A stretch of 64,000 nucleotides of DNA from Alkalihalobacterium chitinilyticum (GTDB taxonomy: Bacteria; Bacillota; Bacilli; Bacillales; Bacillaceae_F): positions 1 through 64,000 of the forward strand of contig NZ_JAOTPO010000002.1 in assembly GCF_029028005.1 (NCBI RefSeq), read 5' to 3'. Every line of letters begins with the position of its first letter. Positions within the stretch are counted from its first letter, which is position 1. The translations under genes were made by a program, and so were the position numbers. Below the pieces are notes generated by a model. That model ran no database searches. It was not told the DNA's origin and was given only the letters and a program-made list of their open reading frames with translations. Below, piece by piece: positions 16,462-26,311 of this stretch.

Positions 16462-17682
16462 ATGAGTAAGAAAAAAGTGGTTTTAGCATATTCTGGAGGA
16501 TTAGATACATCTGTAGCAATTAAATGGTTAAGCGATCAAGGATACGATGTTGTTGCAGTTGGGTTAGATGTTGGAGAAGGTAAAGATTTAGATTTTATTA
16601 AAGAAAAAGCACTTAAAGTGGGTGCTATTCAGTCATATACAATTGATGCGAAGAAAGAATTTGCAGAAGAATTTGTATTACCAGCACTTCAAGCTCATAC
16701 ATTATATGAGCAAAAATATCCGCTTGTTTCAGCGTTATCGCGTCCATTAATTTCGAAAAAGTTAGTAGAAATTGCGGAGCAAGTAGGGGCAGACGCAGTT
16801 GCTCACGGTTGTACTGGTAAGGGGAACGACCAAGTTCGTTTCGAAGTTTCTATTCAAGCGTTAAACCCAGACTTAGAAGTACTTGCTCCAGTTCGTGAGT
16901 GGGGCTGGTCTCGTGATGAAGAAATTGAATATGCAAAAAATAATAACATTCCTATTCCAATTGACTTAGATAATCCGTATTCAGTCGATGCAAACCTTTG
17001 GGGACGTGCAAACGAATGTGGAGTACTAGAAGATCCTTGGGCAACTCCACCAGAAGGTGCATACGAAATGACAGCACCTCTTGAAAAAACGCCTGATGTG
17101 CCAGAGTACTTAGAAATTGCTTTTGAGCAAGGTGTGCCGGTTTCTTTAGATGGAACGAAGTATGAACTGCATGAACTTATTTTAAAATTGAACGAAATCG
17201 CAGGTAAACATGGGGTTGGACGTATCGACCATGTTGAAAACCGCCTAGTAGGGATTAAATCTCGTGAAGTGTATGAGTGCCCAGGTGCGATGACACTTAT
17301 TAAAGCCCATAAAGAATTAGAAGATTTAACATTAACTAAAGATGTAGCACACTTTAAACCAGTAATCAGTCAAAAACTAGCGGAACTGATTTACAACGGA
17401 TTATGGTTCTCTTCATTAACTCCTGCGCTTCAAGCATTCTTAGCAGAAACTCAAAAGAATGTTACTGGTGTTGTTCGCGTAAAACTATTTAAAGGGCATG
17501 CTATCGTTGAAGGACGTAAATCGGAGTACTCTTTATACGATGAGAAATTAGCAACATACTCTACTGATGATGAGTTTGACCATAATGCAGCAGTAGGATT
17601 TATTAAACTTTGGGGCCTGCCAACAAAAGTAAGCAGTAAAGTAAACAAGGACGTTAACAGCAATAAGGGGGTCAAACTGTGA
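16462..17682 (+). CDS. argG: Argininosuccinate synthase
   Basis: Joins citrulline and aspartate with ATP to form argininosuccinate, the penultimate step to arginine. 406 residues, full length. Pyrophosphatase-type P-loop '[11 protein letters not shown]' (9-19) at the N-terminus, and '[14 protein letters not shown]' (about 114-127) for citrulline/aspartate binding. RBS TTGGAGGG. The stop codon overlaps the argH start by 4 bp (GTGA), so the two are translationally coupled. Two ARG boxes at 16407 and 16427 indicate arginine repression. Confidence 0.98.
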   Translation: MSKKKVVLAYSGGLDTSVAIKWLSDQGYDVVAVGLDVGEGKDLDFIKEKALKVGAIQSYTIDAKKEFAEEFVLPALQAHTLYEQKYPLVSALSRPLISKKLVEIAEQVGADAVAHGCTGKGNDQVRFEVSIQALNPDLEVLAPVREWGWSRDEEIEYAKNNNIPIPIDLDNPYSVDANLWGRANECGVLEDPWATPPEGAYEMTAPLEKTPDVPEYLEIAFEQGVPVSLDGTKYELHELILKLNEIAGKHGVGRIDHVENRLVGIKSREVYECPGAMTLIKAHKELEDLTLTKDVAHFKPVISQKLAELIYNGLWFSSLTPALQAFLAETQKNVTGVVRVKLFKGHAIVEGRKSEYSLYDEKLATYSTDDEFDHNAAVGFIKLWGLPTKVSSKVNKDVNSNKGVKL

Positions 17683-19058
17683 GTAAGCTTTGGGGTGGTC
17701 GATTTACAAAAACAGCCGAGGAGTGGGTCGATGAATTCGGCGCCTCTATTGGCTTCGACCAACTACTCGTAGAAGAAGACATCGAAGGAAGTCTTGCACA
17801 CGTTAAAATGCTCGGTAAGTGTGGGATTTTAGCAGAAGAAGAAGTGGAGAAAATTACAGAAGGTCTAAAGAAGATCTTAGTAAAAGCTCAAAACGGCGAA
17901 CTTGAATATTCTGTTCAAAATGAAGACATTCACTTAAATGTGGAAAAGTTTTTAATCGATGAGATCGGTCCAGTCGGTGGTAAGCTTCATACAGGTAGAA
18001 GTCGAAATGATCAAGTAGCAACAGATATGCATTTATACTTGCGCAAACAAATGGAAGAAATATTATCTGAAATTAAAAGTTTACAAAATGCATTAGTCAA
18101 ACAAGGAAAACAACATGTAGAGACATTAATTCCAGGTTATACACATCTACAACGTGCGCAGCCAGTTTCATTTGCCCATCACTTAATGGCTTATTTCTGG
18201 ATGTTAGAGCGAGACTATAATCGTTTTGCAGACGGTTTAAAACGTGTAAACATCTCGCCACTTGGTGCAGGGGCGTTAGCTGGTACTACGTTTCCGATCG
18301 ATCGCGATTACAGTGCGGAATTATTAGGATTCGATGGAATTTATGAAAATAGTCTAGATGCAGTGAGTGATCGTGATTTCATTTTAGAATTCTTAAGCGG
18401 TTCTTCAATTTTAATGATGCACTTATCAAGACTTTGTGAGGAAATCATTCTTTGGTCTTCGCAAGAGTTTCGTTTTATTGAACTGGATGACGCATTTGCA
18501 ACTGGAAGCAGTATTATGCCGCAAAAGAAAAATCCGGATATGGCGGAACTGATTCGAGGAAAAACAGGAAGAGTTTACGGGAGTTTATTCTCCTTGTTAA
18601 CGATTCTAAAAGGTCTGCCGCTTGCATACAACAAAGATATGCAAGAAGATAAAGAAGGCATGTTTGATACGGTAACAACAGTTAAAGGTTCACTAAAGAT
18701 CTTTACGGGTATGATTGAGACAATGACCGTTAATACAGATGTGATGGAAAAAGCAACGCATTCTGACTTCTCAAATGCTACTGAGCTTGCTGATTATTTA
18801 GCCAGCAAAGGAATGCCATTCCGTGAAGCTCATGAAGTGGTAGGTAAACTTGTTCTTCATTGTATTCAAAAAGGGCATTTCCTGCTAGACTTGCCTTTTG
18901 CGGACTATAAAGAAGCAAGTTCACTATTTGAAGAAGATATCTATGAAATGTTGCAGCCAAAAACAGTAGTTGCTCGAAGAAATAGTGCTGGTGGTACAGG
19001 CTTTGCTCAAGTTCAACTTGCTATAGAAAAAGCAGAGTCCTTATTAAATAATAAATAA
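17679..19058 (+). CDS. argH: Argininosuccinate lyase
   Basis: Cleaves argininosuccinate to arginine and fumarate; homotetramer of the fumarase/aspartase superfamily. 459 residues. '[18 protein letters not shown]' (about 105-122) and the superfamily signature '[15 protein letters not shown]' (about 277-291) carry the catalytic serine and the lysine. GTG start at 17679 inside the argG stop (GTGA), with AAGGGGG upstream. A perfect bidirectional terminator ends the operon. Confidence 0.98.
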   Translation: MSKLWGGRFTKTAEEWVDEFGASIGFDQLLVEEDIEGSLAHVKMLGKCGILAEEEVEKITEGLKKILVKAQNGELEYSVQNEDIHLNVEKFLIDEIGPVGGKLHTGRSRNDQVATDMHLYLRKQMEEILSEIKSLQNALVKQGKQHVETLIPGYTHLQRAQPVSFAHHLMAYFWMLERDYNRFADGLKRVNISPLGAGALAGTTFPIDRDYSAELLGFDGIYENSLDAVSDRDFILEFLSGSSILMMHLSRLCEEIILWSSQEFRFIELDDAFATGSSIMPQKKNPDMAELIRGKTGRVYGSLFSLLTILKGLPLAYNKDMQEDKEGMFDTVTTVKGSLKIFTGMIETMTVNTDVMEKATHSDFSNATELADYLASKGMPFREAHEVVGKLVLHCIQKGHFLLDLPFADYKEASSLFEEDIYEMLQPKTVVARRNSAGGTGFAQVQLAIEKAESLLNNK

Positions 19059-19073
19059 CATAATCATAACGTT

Positions 19074-19110
19074 AAAAAGGTAACGGAATTTGTTTTTCCG
19101 TTACCTTTTT
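19074..19110. terminator. Bidirectional terminator between argH and the ATP-grasp gene
   Basis: Perfect 15-bp stem AAAAAGGTAACGGAA (19074-19088) / TTCCGTTACCTTTTT (19096-19110), with a T-run on both strands, between convergent genes. Confidence 0.95.
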
Positions 19111-19151
19111 AATGTTATTTGACTTCGTAAGTTATGATTTTAACGGCTAAT

Positions 19152-19949
19152 TTAAGAAACAAACATCGTATCTATATTTAATTTGCTATCTTCTTTTTGC
19201 ATGTACTCTACGATTTTATCTTCTACAGAAATATCTAATTTTTGAAATCCAACGTTTCCAAATAGGATATTAAATTCAAATATATAAAATTGATCTCCAA
19301 CCATCGCAACGTCAAAGCCAGCATGGTTAATTCCTAATGTTTGAGCTACATGTTTTACAAGATCAATAGCTTCTCTCGGGATAAGTTCTAATACGATTTC
19401 CCCACCTTGTGAAACGTTGTTTAAGTGGCTCTCTCCATTCCCAACACGCCAATAAGCAGCTATGACATCATCACCAACATAGACGATTCTCATATCACGA
19501 TCAATAGGGAGTTGCTCTTGTACATATAATACATTACTAATAGATGCATACTCACGAAACTCACTGACGTCATTAATAAGATATACACCTTTCCCCATTG
19601 AATTTCTAACTTCTTTAGCGATAAACGGAAATGGCATTTCATTAAGAGCTGTTTCAAACCCCGACTCATTATTAGGTAAGATGAGTGTATAAGGCACATT
19701 TTGTGGACAAATAGAAAGTAAGGCACGGGTCATTTCAATCTTGTCATGCCCTAAATGGTAAGAGTTAACGCTAGGAAAAATCTTTTTATTTAAACCGTAA
19801 ACGAGTGAATTGACTTGCCAATACTCAGGAAACAAAACCCAATCAGACTCTTTGATTTGATCAATATGTTTGAACATAGAATCAGACTTTAAATAGGTAG
19901 TATTTTTAATACCTATCGTACGATAAGGGTTAAATGTAATATGTTTCAT
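19152..19949 (-). CDS. RimK-like ATP-grasp protein
   Basis: 265 residues. The N-terminal third resembles a pre-ATP-grasp domain and residues about 95-255 an ATP-grasp domain: 'FIAKEVRNSMGKGVYLI' supplies the nucleotide-binding lysine and glycine loop, and 'YIFEFNILFGN' the metal-binding E-x-N near the end. Such enzymes make carboxylate-amine bonds (as in RimK, glutathione or peptide synthesis), but the substrate cannot be told from the sequence. Start set at the ATG at 19949, which has AGGGAGAG 10 bp upstream; the TTG at 19973 has none. Not part of the B. subtilis gene order here. Confidence 0.75.
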   Translation of the reverse strand: MKHITFNPYRTIGIKNTTYLKSDSMFKHIDQIKESDWVLFPEYWQVNSLVYGLNKKIFPSVNSYHLGHDKIEMTRALLSICPQNVPYTLILPNNESGFETALNEMPFPFIAKEVRNSMGKGVYLINDVSEFREYASISNVLYVQEQLPIDRDMRIVYVGDDVIAAYWRVGNGESHLNNVSQGGEIVLELIPREAIDLVKHVAQTLGINHAGFDVAMVGDQFYIFEFNILFGNVGFQKLDISVEDKIVEYMQKEDSKLNIDTMFVS

Positions 19950-20247
19950 TTCTTCAGTTCTCTCCCTAAACAATATTCTGTTGTCAAAATTTTCGGATCA
20001 TTACGTAAATAAAAACCATTTTGAATAAATTATTGAATATTCAAAAAACTATTAAGGTCTTTGTAGTAAGAGTATGGAAGCACAAAATTACGGAAGTAAA
20101 ATAAAAAGCGTTTTTACCTAATCTAATTTTACTGATTGGGGGAAGAATTTCAACAACTTTTTTAGTGGAAAAAAAGGATAATTTTTTTAATGTCAACTAT
20201 CCCCAGCTTCATTGTATGAATAAGTCTTGTTTACGAGGTTGATTGCA
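19950..20247. other. Intergenic stretch between the ATP-grasp gene and uspA
   Basis: No coding character. It contains a perfect 12-bp palindrome TTGAATATTCAA (20033-20044) that could be an operator for the ATP-grasp gene, but nothing else supports this. Confidence 0.4.
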
Positions 20248-20281
20248 TAGAAAAGAGGATGGCAAAGGAGCCATCCTCTTT
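20248..20281 (-). terminator. Intrinsic terminator of uspA
   Basis: Perfect 12-bp stem AAAGAGGATGGC (20252-20263) / GCCATCCTCTTT (20270-20281), loop of six. Read on the minus strand it ends in TTTTCTAT. Confidence 0.88.
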
Positions 20282-20300
20282 GATTTAATATTATAAATGT

Positions 20301-20741
20301 CTATTGATTTCTAACGATTAACACATCACATTTAGAATTTCTTGTAATAGACTCAGAAACACTTCCAATTAAAATACGCTCTACAGCATTTAAACCTGTA
20401 GCTCCAGTAATAATTAGGTCAATTTCATGTGTTTTAGCGATATCTTTAGGGATTTTAACTTTTGGTGACCCGAAATCAAGTACTGTTGTAATGTTTGTAA
20501 CTCCTGCCTTTTCAGCTTCTGCTTTATATTCTTCAAGCAGTTCCTTTGCATAATTTTCTGCACGAGTGACAACTGTACGATCATACTGTTCAACTGTAGC
20601 AAAAGTGCGAGTGTCAATTACGTGTGCGATAAATAAATGAGCATTTTCTTTTTTTGCAATCGTGAAAGCTTTATTTAAAGCTAATTTTGCTTCTTCAGAA
20701 CCATCTACTGCTACTAAAACATTAGTATAATTATTTTCCAT
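20301..20741 (-). CDS. Universal stress protein (UspA family)
   Basis: 146 residues, one Usp domain. 'VLVAVDGSEEAKLALNKAF' at the N-terminus and the ATP-binding signature G-x2-G-x9-G-S as 'GATGLNAVERILIGSVSES' (about 115-133) are present, so it is probably an ATP-binding UspA of the MJ0577 type. The exact role is unknown. Well-placed RBS (AGGGGAG) on the minus strand. The partner promoter region is shared with the small gene at 20924. Confidence 0.92.
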   Translation of the reverse strand: MENNYTNVLVAVDGSEEAKLALNKAFTIAKKENAHLFIAHVIDTRTFATVEQYDRTVVTRAENYAKELLEEYKAEAEKAGVTNITTVLDFGSPKVKIPKDIAKTHEIDLIITGATGLNAVERILIGSVSESITRNSKCDVLIVRNQ

Positions 20742-20923
20742 TGCTATCTACTCCCCTAAAATAAATTGTGAATATACAATTTAACCAAGTGGCTTCTCTT
20801 GTTGTTATGTTTACCACAATAACATTGTATCAAAACATTGTAATAATAATACAACTGGTAATAAAAGTTCATGAATTGTTAAATAATAAATTTGTTTCAA
20901 TGACGAGAGAAGGGGGTAGACGT

Positions 20924-21073
20924 ATGAAAGAACATAAGCTAACGGGTACAATTTATGATGAACAAGGCGAAACGATGGTATTAGAACAAATCATGGATTC
21001 CTATCGTGTCGGTACAACCGAAGATGAACGAGTAAATGGACAACAGCGAAACAATGAAGAACTTAAAGGATAA
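20924..21073 (+). CDS. Small conserved-looking hypothetical protein (49 aa)
   Basis: Short protein, acidic and Gln/Glu-rich (MKEHKLTGTIYDEQGETM... ends NNEELKG), with no membrane segment or metal motif. The ATG at 20924 has AAGGGGGT 7 bp upstream. The frame is open further left to 20768, but that part is hydrophobic, has no RBS and belongs to the intergenic region. A clean terminator follows (21085). The function is not recognised. Confidence 0.65.
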   Translation: MKEHKLTGTIYDEQGETMVLEQIMDSYRVGTTEDERVNGQQRNNEELKG

Positions 21074-21084
21074 GACGGGTGACG

Positions 21085-21116
21085 AGGCTGACAAATTAGA
21101 GTCAGCCTTCTTTTTA
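21085..21116 (+). terminator. Intrinsic terminator of the 49-aa gene
   Basis: AGGCTGAC (21085-21092) / GTCAGCCT (21101-21108), loop of eight, then TCTTTTT. Confidence 0.9.
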
Positions 21117-21222
21117 CGTAAACTTAATATAAACAGAGTGCAATCCTTTTTACTTAATGTCCCTTTCATTGTATGATCAATAGTATAGAAGCGGGTTTCA
21201 ATAGGTGGAAGGTGGGACGTTT

Positions 21223-21981
21223 ATGCGACACGCGATTGTTACTGCAGGTACGAAAGGGCTTGGCCTAAAAGTTACTGAACAATTATTAGAAGAAGGGTAC
21301 TCCGTAACGGTTAGTTACCGCAGCGATGTAAGTGCAGTTGAGAATTTAAAAAAGCGCTGGGAAGCAAAAGCTGATCAGCTTCAATTTGTAAGAGCTGACG
21401 TTACGAAAAAAGCGGATTTAGACGAACTCATCCAATCTTCAATACAAAAATTCAACAAGATCGATATATTTATACATAATGCCGGCCCTTACATTTTTGA
21501 ACGGAAAAAGCTCGTAGATTACGCAGATGACGAGTGGTATGAAATGGTAGAGGGTAACTTGAGTTCCTTTTTTCATATTGCAAAAGGTGTTATTCCATTA
21601 ATGAGACAACAGAAGTTTGGCCGGATTATTGCTTATGGGTTTCAAGGAGCAAACGATGCACCAGGGTGGATTTATCGTTCAGCTTATGCTGCCGCAAAAG
21701 TAGGTCTCGTATCATTGATGAAAACCTTAGCAATCGAAGAAGCGGAACACGGCATAACTGTGAATATGGTTTGTCCAGGCAATATACTAGGTGAAATGAA
21801 AGAAGCAACCATTGAACAGTCACGCCAATTTTTTGATGAAAAGACACCAGTTGGTCGTTCGGGGACTGGTGAAGATATTGCGAGAGCTATTAGTTTCCTT
21901 TGTCAAGATAATTCCGATATGATCACTGGAACAGTACTAGAGATCACGGGTGGTTTAGATGTTATTAACAGCCACAGATAA
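21223..21981 (+). CDS. Short-chain dehydrogenase/reductase (YtkK-like)
   Basis: 252 residues, classical SDR. NAD(P)-binding 'TAGTKGLGLKV' (about 7-17, the TGxxxGxG equivalent with A at the second place), 'HNAGPYIF' (about 86-93), and the catalytic Y-x3-K in 'YRSAYAAAKVGLV' (about 147-159) are present. It is related to FabG-type ketoacyl reductases, but the substrate is not predictable. By synteny with ytkL and ytoI it corresponds to B. subtilis YtkK. Start at ATG 21223, with AAGGTGGG 6 bp upstream, rather than the GTG at 21205. Confidence 0.9.
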   Translation: MRHAIVTAGTKGLGLKVTEQLLEEGYSVTVSYRSDVSAVENLKKRWEAKADQLQFVRADVTKKADLDELIQSSIQKFNKIDIFIHNAGPYIFERKKLVDYADDEWYEMVEGNLSSFFHIAKGVIPLMRQQKFGRIIAYGFQGANDAPGWIYRSAYAAAKVGLVSLMKTLAIEEAEHGITVNMVCPGNILGEMKEATIEQSRQFFDEKTPVGRSGTGEDIARAISFLCQDNSDMITGTVLEITGGLDVINSHR

Positions 21982-22060
21982 CTCGTGAAGTGAGCGTAGC
22001 TTAACGGCCGGGTTTCTGGTGTGTTGTTAATTCAATCAATATAATTATAAGAATTCTGGT

Positions 22061-22100
22061 CGAGGTGAAAATGGTTAGTGATTTTCACCTCGGCTTTTTT
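22061..22100 (+). terminator. Intrinsic terminator after the SDR gene
   Basis: Perfect 12-bp stem CGAGGTGAAAAT (22061-22072) / ATTTTCACCTCG (22081-22092), then GCTTTTTT. Confidence 0.93.
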
Positions 22101-22202
22101 GCAAGTTAAGAAGTTATTAATGCAGGAAATAATGTTATTTTCGAATAGAAGATATGTATTATTTTCCATAAATTGAACACCTTAATACTAGAGGTGATCA
22201 TC

Positions 22203-22577
22203 ATGAAAAAAAGGCTATTCTTCTTAATGGTTTTACTAACAGTGTTTTTCTCATTTCAAGCGACTGGATTAGCGTCGGAACTTATGGATAAATTCGCTAT
22301 TCGTATTACAGTCATTGAAAACGGGATTATACATGAATGGGAATATGATAACCCTGATAAATTCGAATTTGAAACCGGTAATGTTATAAAAAGGGGGAAA
22401 GAGGCAGAAAAAGAGGTACAAGCAATGATTTCCCTCATTCAACTTCGTGAAGACACAAAAGTGGAGTTTATGGTCAAACAATTAAAGGAAAACGGCTACA
22501 AAGATATCGAGCGACTCGATATACGAATGATAAACGGTGAAGGAAAGTTATTTACGTGGGTATGGAACAAAGATTAA
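22203..22577 (+). CDS. Small secreted protein of unknown function
   Basis: 124 residues beginning with a clear Sec signal peptide: KK-R, a hydrophobic core (LFFLMVLLTVFFSFQ), and a likely signal-peptidase I site after 'ATGLASE' (about residue 24). The mature part is charged, without cysteines, and contains 'IRITVIENGIIHEWEYDNPDKF' (in two halves) and 'FMVKQLKENGYKDIERLDI'. No family recognised. The ATG at 22203 has GAGGTGAT about 6 bp upstream; the frame upstream of it has no RBS. Confidence 0.7.
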   Translation: MKKRLFFLMVLLTVFFSFQATGLASELMDKFAIRITVIENGIIHEWEYDNPDKFEFETGNVIKRGKEAEKEVQAMISLIQLREDTKVEFMVKQLKENGYKDIERLDIRMINGEGKLFTWVWNKD

Positions 22578-22714
22578 TTGTTTTTAGTTCAACCGTAATT
22601 GACGTCATTCATTAATGCGAAATAAAGATTTGGGAATGACTAAAATGGGACTTCTTCCAAAATGGTGATATAAAAGATTATGTATGATTAACTAATACAA
22701 ATGAGGTGTAAACT

Positions 22715-23833
22715 TTGAGAATTGGTGTTCCAACTGAAATAAAAAATAATGAAAACCGAGTAGCGATGACGCCTGCGGGTGTCATTACACTCGTTAACCT
22801 GGGCCATGAGGTTTATATCCAAAGAGGTGCTGGAAACGGATCTGGTTTTACAGATGAACAGTATATAAATGCTGGGGCAAAGATCGTTGATACAGCAAAA
22901 GAAGCGTGGTCTCAAGAAATGGTCATGAAAGTCAAAGAACCACTTGCAGAGGAATTTGATTATTTTTATGAAGGCCAGATCTTATTTACTTATTTACATT
23001 TAGCTCCAGAACGACAGTTAACTCAAGCATTAATGGACCGGAAAGTTGTTGGAATTGCCTATGAAACGGTACAGCCGCCAAATGGTTCACTGCCTCTGCT
23101 TATTCCGATGAGTGAAGTGGCAGGTAGAATGGCATCGCAAATCGGTGCACAATTTCTAGAAAAGCCGAACGGTGGAAAAGGAACACTTTTATCAGGAGTT
23201 CCAGGAGTTAGCCGCGGAAAAGTTACCATTATTGGAGGAGGTATTGTCGGGACCAACGCAGCGAAAATTGCGATTGGGCTAGGTGCCAATGTTACGATCC
23301 TTGATTTAAGTCCAGATCGATTAAGGCAGCTTGATGATATCTTCGGAAAAGAAATTAATACAATGATGTCTAACCCAATGAATATTGCTGATGCAGTTCG
23401 CGATTCGGATTTAGTAATCGGAGCTGTTCTTATTCCAGGCGCTAAGGCACCGCGTCTTGTTACGGAAGAAATGATTAAATCAATGCAACCAGGTTCTGTC
23501 GTAGTTGACGTGGCGATTGATCAAGGTGGAATATTTGAAACGACAGATCGTATTACGACTCACGATGATCCAACATATGAAAAGCATGGTGTTTTACACT
23601 ATGCAGTGGCGAATATGCCAGGGGCAGTACCTCGAACATCAACGATTGCTTTAACGAATGTTACTATCCCGTTCGCTGCACAAATAGCGAACAAAGGATA
23701 TCGTCAAGCTTGTCTCGATAATTCAGCACTACTCAAAGGAATTAATACACTAGATGGGTATGTAACGTATCAAGCGGTTGCTGAAGCCCAAGGGGTAGAA
23801 TACAAGAATGCACTGGAACTTCTTCAAACGTAA
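22715..23833 (+). CDS. ald: Alanine dehydrogenase
   Basis: NAD-dependent oxidative deamination of L-alanine to pyruvate, used for alanine catabolism and needed for normal sporulation in B. subtilis. 372 residues, hexameric family. N-terminal '[21 protein letters not shown]' (in two parts), a Rossmann loop '[19 protein letters not shown]' (about 172-190), and catalytic K and H in the N-terminal domain are present. TTG start at 22715 with GAGGTGT upstream. Own terminator follows. An upstream AdeR gene is not in this window. Confidence 0.97.
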   Translation: MRIGVPTEIKNNENRVAMTPAGVITLVNLGHEVYIQRGAGNGSGFTDEQYINAGAKIVDTAKEAWSQEMVMKVKEPLAEEFDYFYEGQILFTYLHLAPERQLTQALMDRKVVGIAYETVQPPNGSLPLLIPMSEVAGRMASQIGAQFLEKPNGGKGTLLSGVPGVSRGKVTIIGGGIVGTNAAKIAIGLGANVTILDLSPDRLRQLDDIFGKEINTMMSNPMNIADAVRDSDLVIGAVLIPGAKAPRLVTEEMIKSMQPGSVVVDVAIDQGGIFETTDRITTHDDPTYEKHGVLHYAVANMPGAVPRTSTIALTNVTIPFAAQIANKGYRQACLDNSALLKGINTLDGYVTYQAVAEAQGVEYKNALELLQT

Positions 23834-23848
23834 ATATATAGTAAAATG

Positions 23849-23879
23849 AGCTAAAGAGGATATTCTTTAGCTTTTTTTG
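23849..23879 (+). terminator. Intrinsic terminator of ald
   Basis: AGCTAAAGA (23849-23857) / TCTTTAGCT (23864-23872), then a T-run. Confidence 0.92.
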
Positions 23880-23960
23880 CCACGTTACGTATTAATTTTC
23901 AGCAAATTAATTCATTTGGAAGTGGTGGTATAAGTAGTACTCTTCTATCACCTTCTAAGG

Positions 23961-23983
23961 CTCGCCAATCGGCGAGTTTTCTT
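23961..23983 (+). terminator. Second terminator-like hairpin before the YitT gene
   Basis: CTCGCC (23961-23966) / GGCGAG (23971-23976), four-base loop AATC, then TTTTCTT. It lies about 90 bp after the ald terminator and 92 bp before the next start. It may mark a short transcript or an attenuator. Confidence 0.55.
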
Positions 23984-24074
23984 AATTCTGCAAAAAATTT
24001 TACAAGCCTTTGATATCAAAGAGAAAGAGGGCATATGTTAAGATAGAGTTAGAGAAAAATTAAAGGGGAAACGA

Positions 24075-24929
24075 ATGAAGAAAATAATTGATTATTTACT
24101 GCTGACAATTGGCTCTCTAATCACTGCTGTTGGTCTTGAATTAATTCTAGCTCCAAATGGTTTAGTTGATGGTGGAGTAACAGCGATTTCGATTATGGTA
24201 AATTACGTTTGGGGTTTTCCGATCTGGGCCGTTTATATTGCCTTAAATCTTCCAACGCTATTGTTTGCCGCTAATTTTATGGGGAAACGTTTTGTGATTC
24301 GGACGGTCTATGCCAATGTTGTCACAACACTCGGTCTGATGTGGTTAGCACCAATGGCGGCAATCACGTCTTCGGAAGTTTTAATTGTCCTTTACGGTGG
24401 ACTTCTATTAGGAGTTGGGATCGGACTCGTTGTTAAATCCGGTGGTGCAGTTGACGGAACAGAGATGATTGCGATTTGGATGCAAAGGCGCTTTCATATA
24501 CCAATCAGCACGTTTTTATTAGCTGTTAATGCGCTTATTTTAACAGCAGCTGCTTTTGTTTTTACACTAGAAAAGGCGATGTTTTCTATAGCTGTTTTTT
24601 ATATTGTTTCAAAAATGATTGATTTTGTGTTGGATGGTTTAAATCAAGGAAAATCGGTAATGATTATTTCTGACCGTCCGTATGAAGTAGGGGAGAGTCT
24701 CTTAAAAGAATTAGATGTACAAATTACTTATCTTCATGGACAAGGTGGATATACTGGTGATGAACGACTTATCATTTATTGTATTACAAGCCGCTTTATG
24801 TATCCGAAACTAAAGGAAGTTGTGCTAACGATCGATCCGAATGCTGTGTTGGAAGCGTCCTTTGTGACGGAAACTCAAGGTATTAAGAGAAAGCAGGTGT
24901 TTCCGGACTCAAAATCGTCGAAAAATTAG
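24075..24929 (+). CDS. YitT-family integral membrane protein
   Basis: 284 residues. Five or so hydrophobic helices (about 7-29, 42-64, 75-95, 105-127, 150-180) form the YitT_membrane/DUF161 domain. A C-terminal cytoplasmic DUF2179 domain begins about 215, with 'GGYTGDERLIIYCITSRF' and a final 'DPNAVLEASFVTETQGI'. Possible transporter or channel of unknown substrate. RBS AAAGGGGAA before the ATG. Confidence 0.88.
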   Translation: MKKIIDYLLLTIGSLITAVGLELILAPNGLVDGGVTAISIMVNYVWGFPIWAVYIALNLPTLLFAANFMGKRFVIRTVYANVVTTLGLMWLAPMAAITSSEVLIVLYGGLLLGVGIGLVVKSGGAVDGTEMIAIWMQRRFHIPISTFLLAVNALILTAAAFVFTLEKAMFSIAVFYIVSKMIDFVLDGLNQGKSVMIISDRPYEVGESLLKELDVQITYLHGQGGYTGDERLIIYCITSRFMYPKLKEVVLTIDPNAVLEASFVTETQGIKRKQVFPDSKSSKN

Positions 24930-24992
24930 AGCAGGAAATAATCTTATCACCTCGTATTCATTAGAGTAGATATGAAAAAGGAGCTGAAGATA

Positions 24993-25676
24993 ATGAAGAT
25001 TTCTTATCATGGTCATTCTGTTGTTATGATTGAAACGAATGGTACGTCTATTATTATAGACCCGTTCATTTCAGGTAATGGACAAACTGATTTAAAGGCA
25101 GATGACGTAAAAGTAGATGTTATTTTACTAACTCATGGTCATAACGATCACGTAGGAGATACTATTGAACTGGCAAAGCGTAATCATGCATTAGTTGTGG
25201 CACCTTTTGAATTAGCAACGTATTTAGGCTGGCAAGGCGTGAATGTCCACCCGATGCATATTGGTGGTTCTCATACGTTTGAGTTTGGAAAAGTGAAGTT
25301 AACACAAGCGTTTCACGGATCGGCCTATGTGAAAGAAGAAGAAAATGAAATTATCTATACAGGTATGCCAAGTGGTATTCTGTTTACAGCTGAAGGTAAG
25401 ACGATCTACCATGCAGGGGATACGGCGTTATTCTCAGACATGAAAATGATCGGTGAACTGAATACGATCGATGTAGCTTTCCTGCCAATCGGGGATAACT
25501 TTACAATGGGACCGGAAGATGCAGTTATAGCCGCAAAATGGCTCCAAGCGAAGCAGGTTGTTCCGATTCATTTCAATACATTCCCTGTTATTGAGCAAGA
25601 CGGAAACCAATTTGCAGAAAAACTGCCTGAAGGTGTTGGAAAAGTTTTAGAAGCTGGAGAAGGCTTTGAATTATAA
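24993..25676 (+). CDS. ytkL: Metal-dependent hydrolase, UPF0173 (YtkL)
   Basis: 227 residues of metallo-beta-lactamase fold. Metal ligands are visible in '[11 protein letters not shown]' (about 45-55, HxHxDH), 'FHGSAY' (about 104-109) and 'YHAGDTALF' (about 137-145), plus a C-terminal 'PIHFNTFP'. The UPF0173 family has no established substrate. By position this is B. subtilis ytkL. The ATG at 24993 has AAAGGAG about 9 bp upstream, so the seven extra residues from 24972 are not translated. Confidence 0.92.
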   Translation: MKISYHGHSVVMIETNGTSIIIDPFISGNGQTDLKADDVKVDVILLTHGHNDHVGDTIELAKRNHALVVAPFELATYLGWQGVNVHPMHIGGSHTFEFGKVKLTQAFHGSAYVKEEENEIIYTGMPSGILFTAEGKTIYHAGDTALFSDMKMIGELNTIDVAFLPIGDNFTMGPEDAVIAAKWLQAKQVVPIHFNTFPVIEQDGNQFAEKLPEGVGKVLEAGEGFEL

Positions 25677-25684
25677 GTGTCAGG

Positions 25685-25718
25685 AAAAAGGACAACAGTG
25701 ACGTTGTCCTTTTTATTT
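25685..25718 (+). terminator. Intrinsic terminator of ytkL
   Basis: Perfect 12-bp stem AAAAAGGACAAC (25685-25696) / GTTGTCCTTTTT (25703-25714). Confidence 0.95.
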
Positions 25719-25970
25719 TGCCACATTTATTCCTTTTTTGTTTCCTGAAGATCTCAAAGGCTCTACTCTATCTATGAACCAAGACCCGAAAAAGGAGAAA
25801 CGAAAAAAAAAACGGTAGTCAAACAAATAGGCAAAGACAATTGGCAAGTTATGCTTCTTTTTTAAAAGTAAATTCATAGAATAAAGTAGGACAACTTTAA
25901 TTTTCTGTCAATCGATTATAAGTACTCCGAAAATTAGCTTACAATAAGTTATTTGAAAGGATGAAACGAA

Positions 25971-26216
25971 ATGAAACAAAGGCTGTTACTATGTCTACTA
26001 CTCGCATTTGCCCTTATTTATTTTGCTGTTCCTCGTATTCCATTAGGTGATCCCGGTTTAGGAGGAATTTTTGCGATTGCCTGGCTCCTTTTTGCATTAA
26101 TTGTTGTCGGCGGAAATCTAGTAGGACTTCTTTATGGTAAGGAAAGAAGAAAAGCACCAGTATTGACGGAAGATACTAGAAAGGAAGGAAATAAACTAAG
26201 AAGATATAGCAGGTAG
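25971..26216 (+). CDS. Small membrane protein of unknown function (81 aa)
   Basis: Two hydrophobic helices (about 5-22 and 29-56: 'GGIFAIAWLLFALIVVGGN') are followed by a basic, cytoplasmic tail (YGKERRKAP...LRRYSR). RBS GAAAGGA before the ATG. It stands alone between ytkL and ytoI. No family recognised. Confidence 0.7.
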   Translation: MKQRLLLCLLLAFALIYFAVPRIPLGDPGLGGIFAIAWLLFALIVVGGNLVGLLYGKERRKAPVLTEDTRKEGNKLRRYSR

Positions 26217-26311
26217 TCTTGAAGTGCCTATCCCCAAACAGTTATAATAGAACTAATACAGTTTAGAAAATTTTAATAGATACAGTTTATAAGAAAGTGT
26301 GGTGAGGGGAT

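Noticed and set aside
20768-20923. N-terminal extension of the 49-aa gene
   Set aside because: The extra residues are hydrophobic, there is no RBS before 20768, and a clear one stands before 20924.
23900-23983. Riboswitch before the YitT gene
   Set aside because: Only one short hairpin with a T-rich tail and weak partial complementarity upstream. No known riboswitch signature.
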